A stretch of 64,000 nucleotides of DNA from Desmodus rotundus (lineage: Eukaryota > Chordata > Mammalia > Chiroptera > Phyllostomidae), in assembly GCF_022682495.2 (NCBI RefSeq), contig NC_071392.1, positions 86,940,797 through 87,004,796 on the forward strand, given 5' to 3'. A program made the position numbers and the translations under genes. The notes below the pieces were generated by a model. The model searched no databases. It was given only the letters and a program-made list of their open reading frames with translations, and was not told the DNA's origin. Below are positions 45,954-57,270 of this stretch, in pieces; within the stretch, counting starts at the first letter, position 1, and each line of letters opens with the position of its first letter.

Positions 45954-45983
45954 GTGTATATATATATATACACACACACACAT
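45907..45983 (+). repeat. (TA)n(CA)n compound microsatellite
   Basis: About 40 bp of TA dinucleotides followed by CACATATGTGTA, more TA and a CA run. It explains the tyrosine/isoleucine-repeat open frame at 45864-46079, which is not a gene. Confidence 0.95.
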
Positions 45984-46781
45984 AAATGGATAATTTTCAC
46001 TAGGATTGTAAAAGTTTCACAAATGGAATCTCATTACTCCGGCTTTCAGAGGGTGCGTGTTAGAAAGGACAGTGATTAGGACACTTCCGTGTCATTCAGA
46101 ATCGCACACAGTTGAACTGTGTTCTGCTTTTGGGGATCAAGCTATGAGAATTCTATAGCCAACTCTGCCAGTATCAGAACTGGAAATATTGAAATCTACC
46201 ACATTAATTTGTTTTCCACTCCCTTCAAAAACCAATAACCCTTAAATGTTTGTTTAACCTTTATTTAGTTGGGTGCATGGACAAATACATTTTTTATTAA
46301 AAGTTTTATGCCTGTTCAAATAAGGAGTTTATTACTATAAATTTTCTGAGCAGTTCTTTGAGAAGCATTTTAATTCTATATAAATATTTCTACATATAAT
46401 TCACTTTATTTGTCCCAGTAAAACCAGCCCACACCACGCTTTCTTTTTTTTCTCAGAGTATCGGATGCCTGGGAGCGACGATTTCACTAGCGGGTGCATT
46501 CTGTAGTTCGTCCCTCCAAGTGTTATTCAACTTGCCCGCTTCCAGTTGTGTACGGTGTCCCATATGGAAAGCTAACATCCCATTTCCAACGTATTTCGCT
46601 GGTGTAGGATTTCCTACTGGGAAACTACCATTAATTTAATCCTTAATTTGATTCTGCTTTCTTCCCTTAATTGTTATTTATCACTTTCTATATTTACCCA
46701 TGAAATTGATTGTCTTTTGGGTAGGAAGTGGACAGGAAGAATAATGGCACGAACCTGGCCGTGGTTTTTGAAAGATAGGTG

Positions 46782-47150
46782 CTACCTGTGGATGCCCCAG
46801 CAGAAAACTGTGGTCAGCCCCAAGGGGTAAGCGCCTGAGATAGTACAGAAGCTTGTGTAGATGGCGACATGGTTGGCTACATAACTACACCAAGTCGTTG
46901 TTATTTCTGGAGGTTCTGGAGGGTCACCATTGTATTGTGACACATTGTCAGCATGCATAATTCTCAAGAAACAGTAGGTGGTCTTGCCTAGTCCCTTACT
47001 AGGGATGCTAGGGTTCGGCCAAGGTGGACAAGGCCCTGGCTTCTGAGGCAGTCCATCTTTAGCTTGGAACATGAACAAAACAGCAACAAAGTAGGAAACA
47101 TGTAACACTGACAGTGTTTCATTCAATACAGGTGTGCTGAAGCCTCCCAT
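46782..47150 (-). other. Open frame with a loose endogenous-retrovirus env-like look
   Basis: 122 codons with a signal-peptide-like hydrophobic segment (residues about 13-30), two N-glycosylation sequons (NET, NVS), five later cysteines and a proline-rich middle. The shape recalls the N-terminus of a retroviral surface glycoprotein, but I see no diagnostic CWLC, furin, fusion-peptide or immunosuppressive motif, and no pol or LTR beside it. After the stop a further 36 codons stay open. A chance frame is at least as likely. Confidence 0.25.
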
Positions 47151-47621
47151 CTTCCCTCAAGGACCACGTTGCTTACACTCAAGCAAGATTTGAACAGAGC
47201 TCAAGGCTACCAGAACGCCTGAAGTAGTTACAATTATAAAATGTGTCAGAAGCACCAGGGGCCGTCACCTGGATTTCACCGCGAAGGATGACAAGAAACT
47301 AATATAAGCAGTAAAGACAAGGCTGCCCCAGGGATCATAATTTAGCCAATTGAGAGTTTCAACTATGTCCTTACTATTTTAAGTGTTTAACGGCCACTAA
47401 ACTTGAGTCACGAGTGGCTACTGTGAGCTCTGAAAGACAACTTAGCAAATGCCTCCCAGAACTCACATACTGGGAGGATTAGAGAAAGCGAGAGTCATTC
47501 TAAGACTTTCTGACCAAAAAAATCATAATGGCACTTCATTGAGTTACAGGTTGAGGGCATTGTGTAGATAAGAACCGAGGAATAGAAAATGTCCTGAATA
47601 CATCTGGGATAATGAAAATTT

Positions 47622-47682
47622 AATATATATATATATATAAAATATTATATATATATGTGTGTGTGTGTGTATATATATATTT
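47622..47682 (+). repeat. (TA)n(TG)n microsatellite
   Basis: TA runs on both sides of a GTGTGTGTGTGT core. Confidence 0.95.
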
Positions 47683-48185
47683 GCTTTTTCTCTGTGCTTA
47701 AGGAGTATTCAGTCATTTATAGAATTAAAACTGCAGGCAGTTTTATGTTTTCATGGTTTATAGCATAAACTTTTTACAGTGTTCAAAACTTTTCCAAAAA
47801 ACCCCTTCTTTAAAAAATGTTGTGAAGGTGCCAGGCAGCTGTTAAGCAATTGCAAGCATTTTAGTGATCCCTAAACATACTTTAACATGAGGAAAATGTT
47901 TTTCCTTTAGGGGAAAAATTACAATTTAAATCAATTTTATTTCTGCATTCTCCTTGGACTTATAATATTTTAGATGTCTTCTTATTATAAAACCTGGATT
48001 TTTATCAGCTGAAAAAATCAGAGCATAGCATTATTTTATGCAATATTTGAATTGCTAATGAAGTATGGGATTTACTTTAGGATTGCAGTTTCTGAAACAG
48101 TGGAAATAGCAGCTGAGAGGGTTTATGTTGTGCATTTGAGATTCCACAGTCTTAGGCAGAAAGTGTAGAGTGTCATAGCCCATCT

Positions 48186-48200
48186 CTACTAGGGGGCACT
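48186..48200 (+). promoter_or_regulatory. CTCF-like motif
   Basis: CTACTAGGGGGCACT matches the CTCF core at 11 of 12 positions by hand. Binding is unproven. Confidence 0.4.
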
Positions 48201-48284
48201 TGAATCCACTACAGTTCTCTCTACCCTGAGGACAATGGGCTGATGGTCTCAAACCACTTCTCTCTCCATGTCTTCCCATCACAA

Positions 48285-48314
48285 TTTCTCTCTTTCTCTC
48301 TCTCTCTCTCTCAC
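48285..48314 (+). repeat. (TC)n microsatellite
   Basis: Run of CT dinucleotides with one TTT interruption. Confidence 0.9.
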
Positions 48315-48609
48315 CTTCCCTCCCTCACACCACCCTTCCACACCTCCTCTGCAGAGGATGGTTTTCTGAAAAGAGCAGTTGGGTATGCCTAAGTATATTC
48401 TTCAACTTTAATTCTGTGGACACTGAGAGCTAGCTATTCTAGGGGATAAGTATAAAACTTTGTAATACAGTCCACAATTTAAAATGGTGTCTGTTTGTCA
48501 GGAAACATCTGAATAACCCTCTGACTTGCTTGTATTTACATAAACACAGGCGATAAGTAGGAAAAGTAATAGAAAGCGCAGGTGACATCCATTTGACTGT
48601 GTGTTTGCC

Positions 48610-48735
48610 ACTTTATGCTCCCAGGAATTTCTTAAACTCCGGGCCCTCGTTTTGCCTTATTTACAAAATGGGAATAGTAACGACTTCAGTGCAGAAGATC
48701 TTTCTAAACATTAAATGAGATATTGCACGGGGCAG
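48610..48735 (+). repeat. MIR fragment
   Basis: 'gttttgccttatttacaaaa', 'tgggaatagtaacgacttca' and 'aacattaaatgagatattgc' follow the sense MIR core and 3' part. Confidence 0.65.
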
Positions 48736-49276
48736 TCATTTTTTTAAAGCTTGATTGTGCTATAAGTTACACGGCGTAAACTGCATTTATTTTAAGTTCA
48801 TAGTTCAATGATTGTCTATTTACAGAGTTGTGCAAACATCACCACAATTTCCCTTCTGATAAACTGAACAATGGCCGTGGGTGTCGGTTCTAAGGTGGCT
48901 CTCCAATATTCCTGGACTTGGATTTTTCAGTCACCCAGTGGTCTGGGTACAGCTGAAAGGTCCCAGATCAGTTGACTTTAAGATGCAGAAACAATCTGAG
49001 TAGGCTGGACCTATGACAGAAATCCTTGAGAATCAGAGTTTTCTCCGATTGGATGCTGAGGAAGTTAAGGAGGTTCAGAGCAGGTGAAAGATTTGGTTTC
49101 TTCATTGTTGAGAGGTAGTGGGAGCAGTCCCCGCCAGTGGCCAGCAAGAAAACAGGGTCTTCAGTCCCTGATCTGAAGAGTTCAAGTACTTGAGGGGGAA
49201 AATGTCGTGTATGTGAGCAGAGGATTTGGAAATGAAGGAGCAGAGGGAAGTTACCAATAAAGAGTGCTAAGTCAAG

Positions 49277-49297
49277 CCACCGCAAGGGGGCACTAGG
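49277..49297 (+). promoter_or_regulatory. CTCF-like motif
   Basis: The stretch from CCACCGCAAGGGGGCACTAG fits the CTCF core AGGGGGCACTA, same orientation as 48186-48200 and 1.1 kb away. Binding is unproven. Confidence 0.4.
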
Positions 49298-50252
49298 AGC
49301 TTAATTCCTTAGAGACGCTGCGAGATGAGTCAAATCAGGTCTCAGGGCTTTCCCACCCAACAGGACAGGAGGCTGAGGCGTCCCTAGCACATCTCCACCA
49401 GCGAACCTTTGGGTGAGGGCCTCTTCCTGAAAGTTTCGCTAGCCTAACACGTGTGGCCTGCCCTATCCACGAGCAGAGTCCTTTTCCAGGGCTGTGAAAA
49501 AGCACTATTCGGAGGCACACGAATACAGGCAGTGAGAAGTCATAAGGAGTACCGTGGGGTCTGAGGGCGGGTGAGTGTTGACAATTTCTACTACATCTCT
49601 ATTAGATGTTTCATTTAAAAATATTACCTAAGTAAACCACGTGCTACGGCTGGGAGGAGTTCCTTTTTTTCTCCCACTTAAAACGCTTCTGATGGCGTGT
49701 TCTTATTTTGCTAGTTCACAGGTGGGGTCCGTGAATGTCCTGCTTGAGCATTTGACTCAAAGGAAAACTTGCCTGGCGGTCAGACTTCTAGTGCTTGTTT
49801 ACCTGGTTACTTTCCTGAATAATTTATTCTGTACTCTCGTGTACTTGCTTATATCTGCAACATCTACACTTCTTTCATATTGTTCTTGCCCCATTTCTCT
49901 CAAAACTGCAGGCTTCCTGGTTACTGGATAAATCCAGAATCCTTCTATCTGCTTGCACCTTTGATGTTACTTAATACCAATGTCTGGCTTGTCCTGCTGT
50001 CCGTTTTCTCCAGTACATACTTGCTGTGACCTCTGACTCACCTTGCGTTAACTTCACCCCCAGTGCACCAGACGGGAAGGACACGGGAATCTTCGCCAGT
50101 CGTGTGTGGTCTGAGGCAGGATCTGATCAAAGGTTTCTGTCCACACATGTAACTAGTTGAGTCTTAGACACAAAACACAGCATAGGTATTTTATTTAGTA
50201 TCAAAAGAACCTATTAGAAGACCTATTAACTTGCATACATATGACAGAGGAA
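49298..50252. other. Unique DNA, nothing recognised
   Basis: No exon or named repeat found. Confidence 0.35.
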
Positions 50253-50300
50253 TATTTAAAAGAGATACACGATGACTATTTAAAAGAGATACACGAAGAG
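50253..50300 (+). repeat. 24-bp tandem duplication
   Basis: 'tatttaaaagagatacacga' starts at 50253 and again at 50277 (period 24), the second copy diverging only at its end. Confidence 0.9.
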
Positions 50301-50329
50301 ATAAACAGATGACTATTGGAAATAAACAG

Positions 50330-50580
50330 TTTGTGTCATAAACAAAATCCAAATTCTGCAATGAATAACCTAGTTGCTTCCACCAACAGAGAGGGAGGGA
50401 GTTTGAAAGATGTAACCCTAGCAGAAGTGTACGTAGAGACGTAAACAGGTGTGTTTACCGTGGCATCCTTTGCAATAGTGAAAATAAGGAACATGGAAAG
50501 CAATTTAAATTGATGAGTACATGGATAATTAAATTTTAGGGTCCTACACAATGGGAAATTTAAAAATAAGTAAACAAGGT
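50330..50580 (+). repeat. Possible old L1 3' UTR
   Basis: 'catcctttgcaatagtgaaa', 'taaggaacatggaaagcaat' and 'tgatgagtacatggataatt' are arranged like the terminal part of old L1 elements ('...acaatagccaaga...ggaaacaacc...'). Short, diverged. Confidence 0.4.
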
Positions 50581-50659
50581 TTACTCATTGCAAGATGGTT
50601 CGATCTCTGAAAACTGTGTTTGACTACAAAGACCACATTACACAATAAACCTCAGCAAC

Positions 50660-51040
50660 CTCCTGCCTTGGCCTCCATCATTCTCACTGAGTTCTTGGCA
50701 TCATGTTTGGATTCTCGAACGCAGCACTCAGGGCCTGCCCTTGGTGGTGTATTTCTGCTTCCTCTCCCTGGGAGACTTTGCCTAATGACTCAAATGTCTC
50801 TCTCTGGTACTTCGGTCACACTTCGTCAGCAGTCTGAATGTTTTAGCGCCTTTCCAACACTCTTTATTCTTTACTCTCTCTTCCATAGCAATTGCCACTT
50901 CCTGATAGCATAGTGTAAATGCATTTATATTATTCCTCAACCAGAATGTAAAGTCCAAAAGTGTTACAAACTTTGTACCGTTCCTCACAGTAAATTCAGT
51001 TCTTAGATTCTTGTTTGGCATGTAGAAGGTGCCAAACACG
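50660..51040 (+). repeat. L2 LINE 3' end
   Basis: The order 'ctcctgccttggcctccatc', CT-rich block, 'ccagaatgtaaagtccaaaa' and 'tttggcatgtagaaggtgcc' is that of the L2 ORF2 end and tail. It accounts for the 97-codon frame at 50620-50913. Confidence 0.65.
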
Positions 51041-51081
51041 TGGGCTGGTGAACTGAGTGAGAAATTCAGTTCACCAGCCCA
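51041..51081. repeat. Perfect 16-bp inverted repeat
   Basis: tgggctggtgaactga (51041-51056) and its exact reverse complement (51066-51081) are separated by 9 bases, at the very end of an L2 relic. The stem is too short for a microRNA precursor. Confidence 0.95.
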
Positions 51082-52960
51082 TTATTATTATACCATTTGT
51101 GAAAAAGTAAAAGATCTATTTTTCATATAAATACATATATACTAAATGCAAAAATTGTGAAGAGACTAAAAATTGAATTTATCATAGCAGACAATGAGAA
51201 AAATGATGTAAGGAAGGGGTCAACTCCTGAATAATATTTTATTAATTTAAAAAATCTGAAGCTACTAAATGTCAGGATTCGGTAGCATGGGATGGTGGGT
51301 ACTCTGGTGTTACTTTTATTAGTCTGTACATTTAAGGTGTGTGGAATATTTCAAAATGAAAATGCTTAAAGAAATAAAGCAATGGGACAGAATCAGAGAT
51401 TGGTTATAGTACAGTGCTGACATTTTTTGCTTCTTTTTCTTGCTTTAAATGAACCTTTTTACTGCCTTGGTGATGAAAGAGTACATTTAGCTTTATGTGA
51501 AATTGAAAGATAATGAAGATTTTGAAGGAAAGAAAGGGAAGTGCCCACATAAAATTAAATTGTTGACCTTAAAGTACCAGTGAAGTAAATTTTCTGGTGG
51601 TGGCATTTTCTCTTGTAAAGTGGAAATCACTACTTACATGAAGAATAACAGGGAAGAAAGAGAGAAAAGTTTCATACCTTCTCCCCAGAATTGAAAGGAC
51701 TATTTTGCAAATTCTGGCAATGATTAATTAAATATGGAATATAGACCATTATATTAAATTTTAATCAAGACAGCAAGATAATGGTACATTAAAGTTATAT
51801 GTTTATGCACTGCTCAAATTTCATTTAGGGATCTGTATGGAAATTGCTTTAGTAGAATAGAAAAATATTTCTCTTGATTAAACTTCTATGTTTGCCTGTT
51901 TTTGTTTTAAAGCAGTGGCACAAGCCAACAAGAAGGCATAAAAAAAAAGTGTAGACAACATCTCAGAAATGAGAGACAGGCAAAGCGAAGGTTCTCATAA
52001 TTTGGAGGTGCGATCCCAAGACTATGTGAGTGAGGGAAGAAAGGAAAACAATTATAGATGTTCCTTGATTTAGGATGAGGTTACATCCCATAAACCCACC
52101 ATATATTGAATATATCTTAAGTAAACAATGCATGTAATACACCTAACCTTCCGAACCTCATAGCTTAGCCTAACCTACCTAAATGTGTTCAGAATGCTTG
52201 CATTAGCCTATAATGGGGCAGAAGCATCCACGCAATGCAAACACTGTAGAGCATTGGTTGTTCACCCTCGTGATCACGTGGCTGATGGCAGGGGTTGGAT
52301 GGGAGGGGGTGTGTGTGTGGAGCTGCTGTTCCTTGCCAGTGTCCAGCATCAAGAGAAAGAGAATCGCATATTGCTACTCCAGAGAAAGATCAAAACTCAA
52401 AATTCGAAGGAGGGTTTGTACTGAATGGACATTGCTTTCACATCATCATAACGTAAAAAAAAAAATCGACAATTTCAGCCATCCTAAGATTGGTAAAGCC
52501 AGATAAGTAGACATGATTTGGTGTGTTACCAAGACACACAGCCTTATGAGATACAGAACTAACCACTCAGTCAGGTAGAGTGTGTCCAGAAAGGAGGAAA
52601 GAATGTCAGATGCTTTCCATGGTGTGACGGTCATTGGCCACTGCTTCCATGAGAGGTACTAGCTCCTCTGTACTCCTTGGTTCTGTTTCCTGGTCGCGCT
52701 GGGTGGCCACTGGGGAAGCCAGAGTGTGTGTCAGACCCCATGCGGACGCTGCTGCTCCTGGTGGCCCTGCTGTGACGTGTTCGGTGGACTCCTGTGTCCA
52801 TGTCCTTTCCACAGGTGAGACCACCTGGGGTAGAAGATGATAAGGAGACAGGGGACGGTGGGAAGTATGATCAGGGATGTTCTTTGAGCAAGGGGGTAAG
52901 CCTGGGGGGCAGGTGGACCAAGAGAATCTAGCAGGGCACAAGGACTGTGAGGTAAGGTGC
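51082..52960. other. Unique DNA, no gene recognised
   Basis: AT-rich to about 52,180. A GC-richer part at about 52,620-52,960 has open frames on both strands without known domains. Confidence 0.35.
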
Positions 52961-52971
52961 AGAAATTGAAA

Positions 52972-53238
52972 AGAAAGACAAGTAACATATGATTTCACTC
53001 ATATGTGGACTCTAATGAGCAAACTGAACTAACAAGCAAACGAGAGACAGGAGAGCAGGCTGACAGCTGGGGGAGGGGGGAGTGTTAGGGGGTGGAGGGA
53101 TCAAGCAAAAAGGAAAAAGGACTCATGGACATGGACAACAGTGTGGTGATTGTGGGCAGGTGAAGGGGGGAGAGGAGAATAAAAAGGATAAAATGGTAAT
53201 GAAAAAATACAATAAATAAATTAAAATTTAAAAAAAAG
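52972..53238 (+). mobile_element. 5'-truncated L1 3' UTR insertion
   Basis: 'aacatatgatttcactcata', 'aggagagcaggctgacagct', a G-rich tract, 'catggacaacagtgtggtga' and an AATAAATAAA/poly(A) end form a young bat L1 3' UTR. A short target duplication agaaatTga/agaaatCga (52961-52969 and 53237-53245) has one mismatch. Confidence 0.85.
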
Positions 53239-53249
53239 AAATCGAGAAA

Positions 53250-53894
53250 AAAATTTTAATAGAGAGAATTTGCCTTCGCTGAACACAGAGTATGTGGTAG
53301 TGCCCTGAATAAGTAGAATGTTGTTTTGGATAAATTCAGTGAGAAAGAAAATAAGCAATAATGTGAATCTTACTGAAGCCAAAAACCTTAAGCCAAAGGA
53401 ATTTTTTTCTTCAGAGGAGAATTCTTCAGTGAAGAAGATTTGGGTCAGGCGGGGATACCATCAAAGGCAGCCCGGCGTGTGCCTGTCTGTCTCCAGCGGG
53501 TTCCCGCAGGGCTGTGTCGGAGCAGTCCTGGGAATAGCACTGCATTTCTGTGATGCAAGGTCAGGGAGCTTTTTTTTCCGGAGCTGATGAATTTTTTCCT
53601 CAGAAAGAACCTAGAAATGCTTGCGTGAGCACGCCCGAGGCTGTCTGTAAGTTCTGGGGCACCGCCCCCGGAGTGGTACGTCTCGTGTGAAAGCTGGGAC
53701 CACCTGTAAAGAGACTTCAGTAAAATGAGCTGAGCCAAAAGCTTAGCCAGGGTGTGGGGCTGTGTGTTCTTGGCAGTCTGCCTGAGGAAATCTATTTCGG
53801 GTAAATTTTTCTCCAAAGATTCAACTGTAGTGTTCTTTAATAGGGTTAGGATCCCATACATATTTCAGAAATAATTAGAAGAGCACACAGAGTG
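53250..53894. other. Unique DNA, no gene recognised
   Basis: Opposing open frames (53318-53587 plus; 53445-53861 minus, 138 codons) overlap and have no recognised domain. Confidence 0.35.
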
Positions 53895-54085
53895 TTTTAA
53901 ATGGTGAAGGCAGAGTGGCCCAGTGCAAAGGCTTTGGAGCCCGAAGGCCACCCCCTGTGTGACTGCAAATTTCTCTCTCAGTTATCTGTTGGGAGGGGAT
54001 AATTACAGTTAACTCATGGGTTTACTGTGAACACTAAATGAATAATTTATATATAATGGCATATATAAGCGCTTGATATGAGTCG
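53895..54085 (+). repeat. MIR SINE, nearly full length
   Basis: 'cagtgcaaaggctttggagc' (head), 'tgtgtgactgcaaatttctc', 'gggaggggataattacagtt' (core) and 'taagcgcttgatatgagtcg' (tail) follow the sense MIR order. Confidence 0.8.
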
Positions 54086-56840
54086 ATTCTATGTATTCTA
54101 CAGTTCTTCCCACAAACTCTTATCGGTTGGGACTAATCTTGACCAGTTTTAATCTTTTACATCATGTCCCTTTGTGCCGAAACATAGAATGACAAAGTAG
54201 AGAAAGACTGTAGGGTAAATTAGTTCATCTTTTATTTTATTCAAAAATTTCCTGTTTTCTATTTTATAACATTGTTGGTGAGTGGCCATCTAGTCTCTGA
54301 ATACTTCTCAGGGCAATGAACTCACCTCTTATAGGCTGCTTGTTTCACTATTGGGCCAATTTCCTTCTATTTTACTAAGTGGAATCAATGTTATATTTCT
54401 AATGTGAAATACATTGTAATTTCCTATGAATGGCAGTTAGCCGCATTATAGTTAATCTGATTGTTCCTACTCCTAAATGAAAAATAAAATTTTCTTGATG
54501 GTTATAACAAAGGAAAAGAACAAAAGTAGTAGTAATTTAGATTTACTTTCTTATACAATTTTTTTAACACCTGGAGTTTCGAATAGGGCTCTACAATTGC
54601 ATTATGAGTTCTAATTTGCAAATATCTACAGAATTTGGGAAATTCTTTTGAGATCCACACCAACCCCACACCATCATTACCACCAAAAAACGTAATTAAA
54701 CCCTCCGTACTGAACCATAGTCCCAAACAAAAACTTTTTATGAGTCTGTCTTATTACCGGAATATATTCCCTTGATTGATCCCATCCAATATCTCCAATA
54801 GGAAGATGAAATGAGTATCACTGTCTTCCAGCTGTCAAATGGAATTAGGCAAAATAACTTGAGTGAATGCTTCTCTTCACTTTATCATATTTCTCAGCTT
54901 GCATTACCTGTTCTCTGTGGAAATAGGCAGCCTATTTTTCTTCTAATAGAGGGAACACAATGACAGCCCATTGTCCTGAAGGGTGTGCTATTGGTGAGCG
55001 CCGTGAAGGTTGGAGAGGAAGGCAGGGGGAATTGTACACGTAAATTCAGTAAGTGTACTGCCTTCTCAGTCCTCAGCAGGTACAGAAGTTTCTATCCAGA
55101 GGCCCGAAACAGGCCATTCATTGTGATAGGAATTAAAATGCAACAATAGTAAAACTATAGCAAATACTTCAACTTTCTTGTGTTTTATCTCCCAGCCTTT
55201 CATCCAATTACATACCCTGAGAAATAGAGCACTCACAGAGAAATGTTGAATGCTGAAAGCAACTACTAAATCTTCCTCAGTATTCAGAGTCATACAAAGA
55301 GAAATACAAATATGAATATTAACTTTCAGATTGGGTATGGTTGGTCATAAGCACACCTGCCAATTCACAAACAACAGCTACTAGCTCCATATGTAAAACC
55401 ACATATTATAGTCATATAAATAATGTAGATGTGGAGGGGAAGGATGAATATTATATCCATAATTATTTTCCTTTCGTGTGAGGAATTTTTACAAAAGATT
55501 AATAACTGTCATTTGAATGGAGCTTCTAAGTTGATGAAAGCTTATGGATAAATGGTAGAAACAAATCCCTTGTACTAGTCCTGTGAAAACATTGACGTCA
55601 CTGAACTCTGACCTACTGCGTTCCCTTCGGTGAAACACAGAGAGACTATATTCTATGCCCTGCTTACATTACTGAACTTTTGAGATCTGATGGCTTCATA
55701 CATGTTAAAATACATTGCTGTTAATAATAAACTTCAAAGATATGAAGAATTATTTTTCTATTAAATAGAATTTGTTTAATGGGATGTGTAACTTAAAGCA
55801 GCTAGACTTTGCAGTTTTATTACTGAAAAAATTATTAAATGTCAAATATTTTTAACTGAGATTTCCCCCCTACATTAATGTTATGTTGCTATAACTAGAC
55901 AAAGAGTATATTTCTAAATATTTAAATGTCCATTTAAGTATATTAAAATACACCCACATTTTCAGGATTGACTCTTCTGTGATATCCAGTGATTTCTTTT
56001 TACCAAGCACAGTGTATCTAAAACAATTTATTTGCATATTTCATTCATTTAAAATTATTAGAAAGTCCGTAAAACTATTTAGTTATTATGAATTGTTCAA
56101 GACAAACATGATTTCCTTAACTTTTGTATCAATCTTATGAGTAGAGCATGTTTTTTGTAGATGAGGATACTGTGGTGTGTATCTTTATTTCAGAAGAGAA
56201 AATAAATAGTATATACTATGAACACTCACATAATATTTATATGGAGCAAATTGAATTTCCACTTTAAATAAAGATCACGGTATTGCATGTATTACTTGAT
56301 TTTCTCAGATAGCATGCATTATATAGTCACAAAAATATTTGAAAAATAAAGTAACATAGTAAATGTTTTCAAAGGAGTCAGAATACCCAGAAACAATTCA
56401 CTGATGCCAAACCATGAAGGCAATCTTCTGTATAAATACGTGATGAATATATGCTGAGAGTATCTTTTTAGGTAGTAAAACTTCGACAAAACAGTTCTGA
56501 CTAAAGGATTATAAAAAATAAAAAGAATAAACCTGAATGTGCTAATGCAAAACCCAATCTTCTGAGAATTTCTAAAAGAAGAGACCGTTTGTCTTTTAAA
56601 GTCCCTCAAAACCCTTCCTCTGTTCGATTTAGGACGTGCTCACCTTGACTGTGTTCGGTGCAAGAACGATACCAAACATCGGTCTTGAATTTTGTCTCCA
56701 GAACTCAACTGTCCGCTTCCTCGCTGCCCTGCTTTCATGCTTTAGCTCCTCAATGCTACCTGGCCAGTTTAGTAAAACTCGTTTCTTCACTTCTTTATTG
56801 CTGTTGACACAGTTGATCAACACCATGTTTTATGCCTAAC
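54086..56840. other. Unique AT-rich DNA, nothing recognised
   Basis: Long AT-rich stretch with short frames only. Confidence 0.4.
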
Positions 56841-57270
56841 TGTGTTGCGGCGACCATTCAAGGCCTGACAGGTTCATGGTATTCGTGCAGATGGAAAATA
56901 TTCACAGAGCCGTTGGGATGTCTGCCATGCCTTTATTCATGGGTGGGTGAGCCACACCGTGTGTCCCCCTGCATGTCTCTGCATGGCACAGGTCGTGGCC
57001 TTTGCTCCCAGAGTGGCACTCAGCAGGGAGCCCCTAGCCCCTTTTAAATACTAGAACAAACAAGGCTGGCAAAAAGTCAGAACATTATATAACATAACGT
57101 AATTCTGCGCATGCGAGTCCACTTCACGTTATGGGAACAGTTTATCGGGCCCAGTCTCAAGGCTGTGAGAACACCACTTACCAGGCCCCTCCAAGGCTAT
57201 GGGAACACTGCCACCCTTAGCTACCCAGACACCTGGGTGAGGAAGCCAGACTGCCTCCACTTACCTTACA
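56841..57270 (-). mobile_element. Solo LTR with TATA and polyadenylation signals
   Basis: Read on the reverse strand it has a TATA box (TATTTAAAAGG, about 57,042-57,052), then R-like sequence with CACCCACCCATGAATAAAGG (AATAAA at about 56,932-56,937) and a U5 ending CGCCGCAACACA at 56841. The CA end is thus fixed; the U3 start near 57,270 is not, and no target duplication was found. It differs in sequence from the LTR pair at 5250 and 11808. No retroviral genes adjoin it. A bat ERV LTR of uncertain class. Confidence 0.65.

Noticed and set aside
45864..46079. Frame with an isoleucine-tyrosine repeat
   Set aside because: Translation of a TA microsatellite.
51041..51081. microRNA hairpin
   Set aside because: A 16-bp stem with a 9-base loop is too short and has no flanking stem extension.
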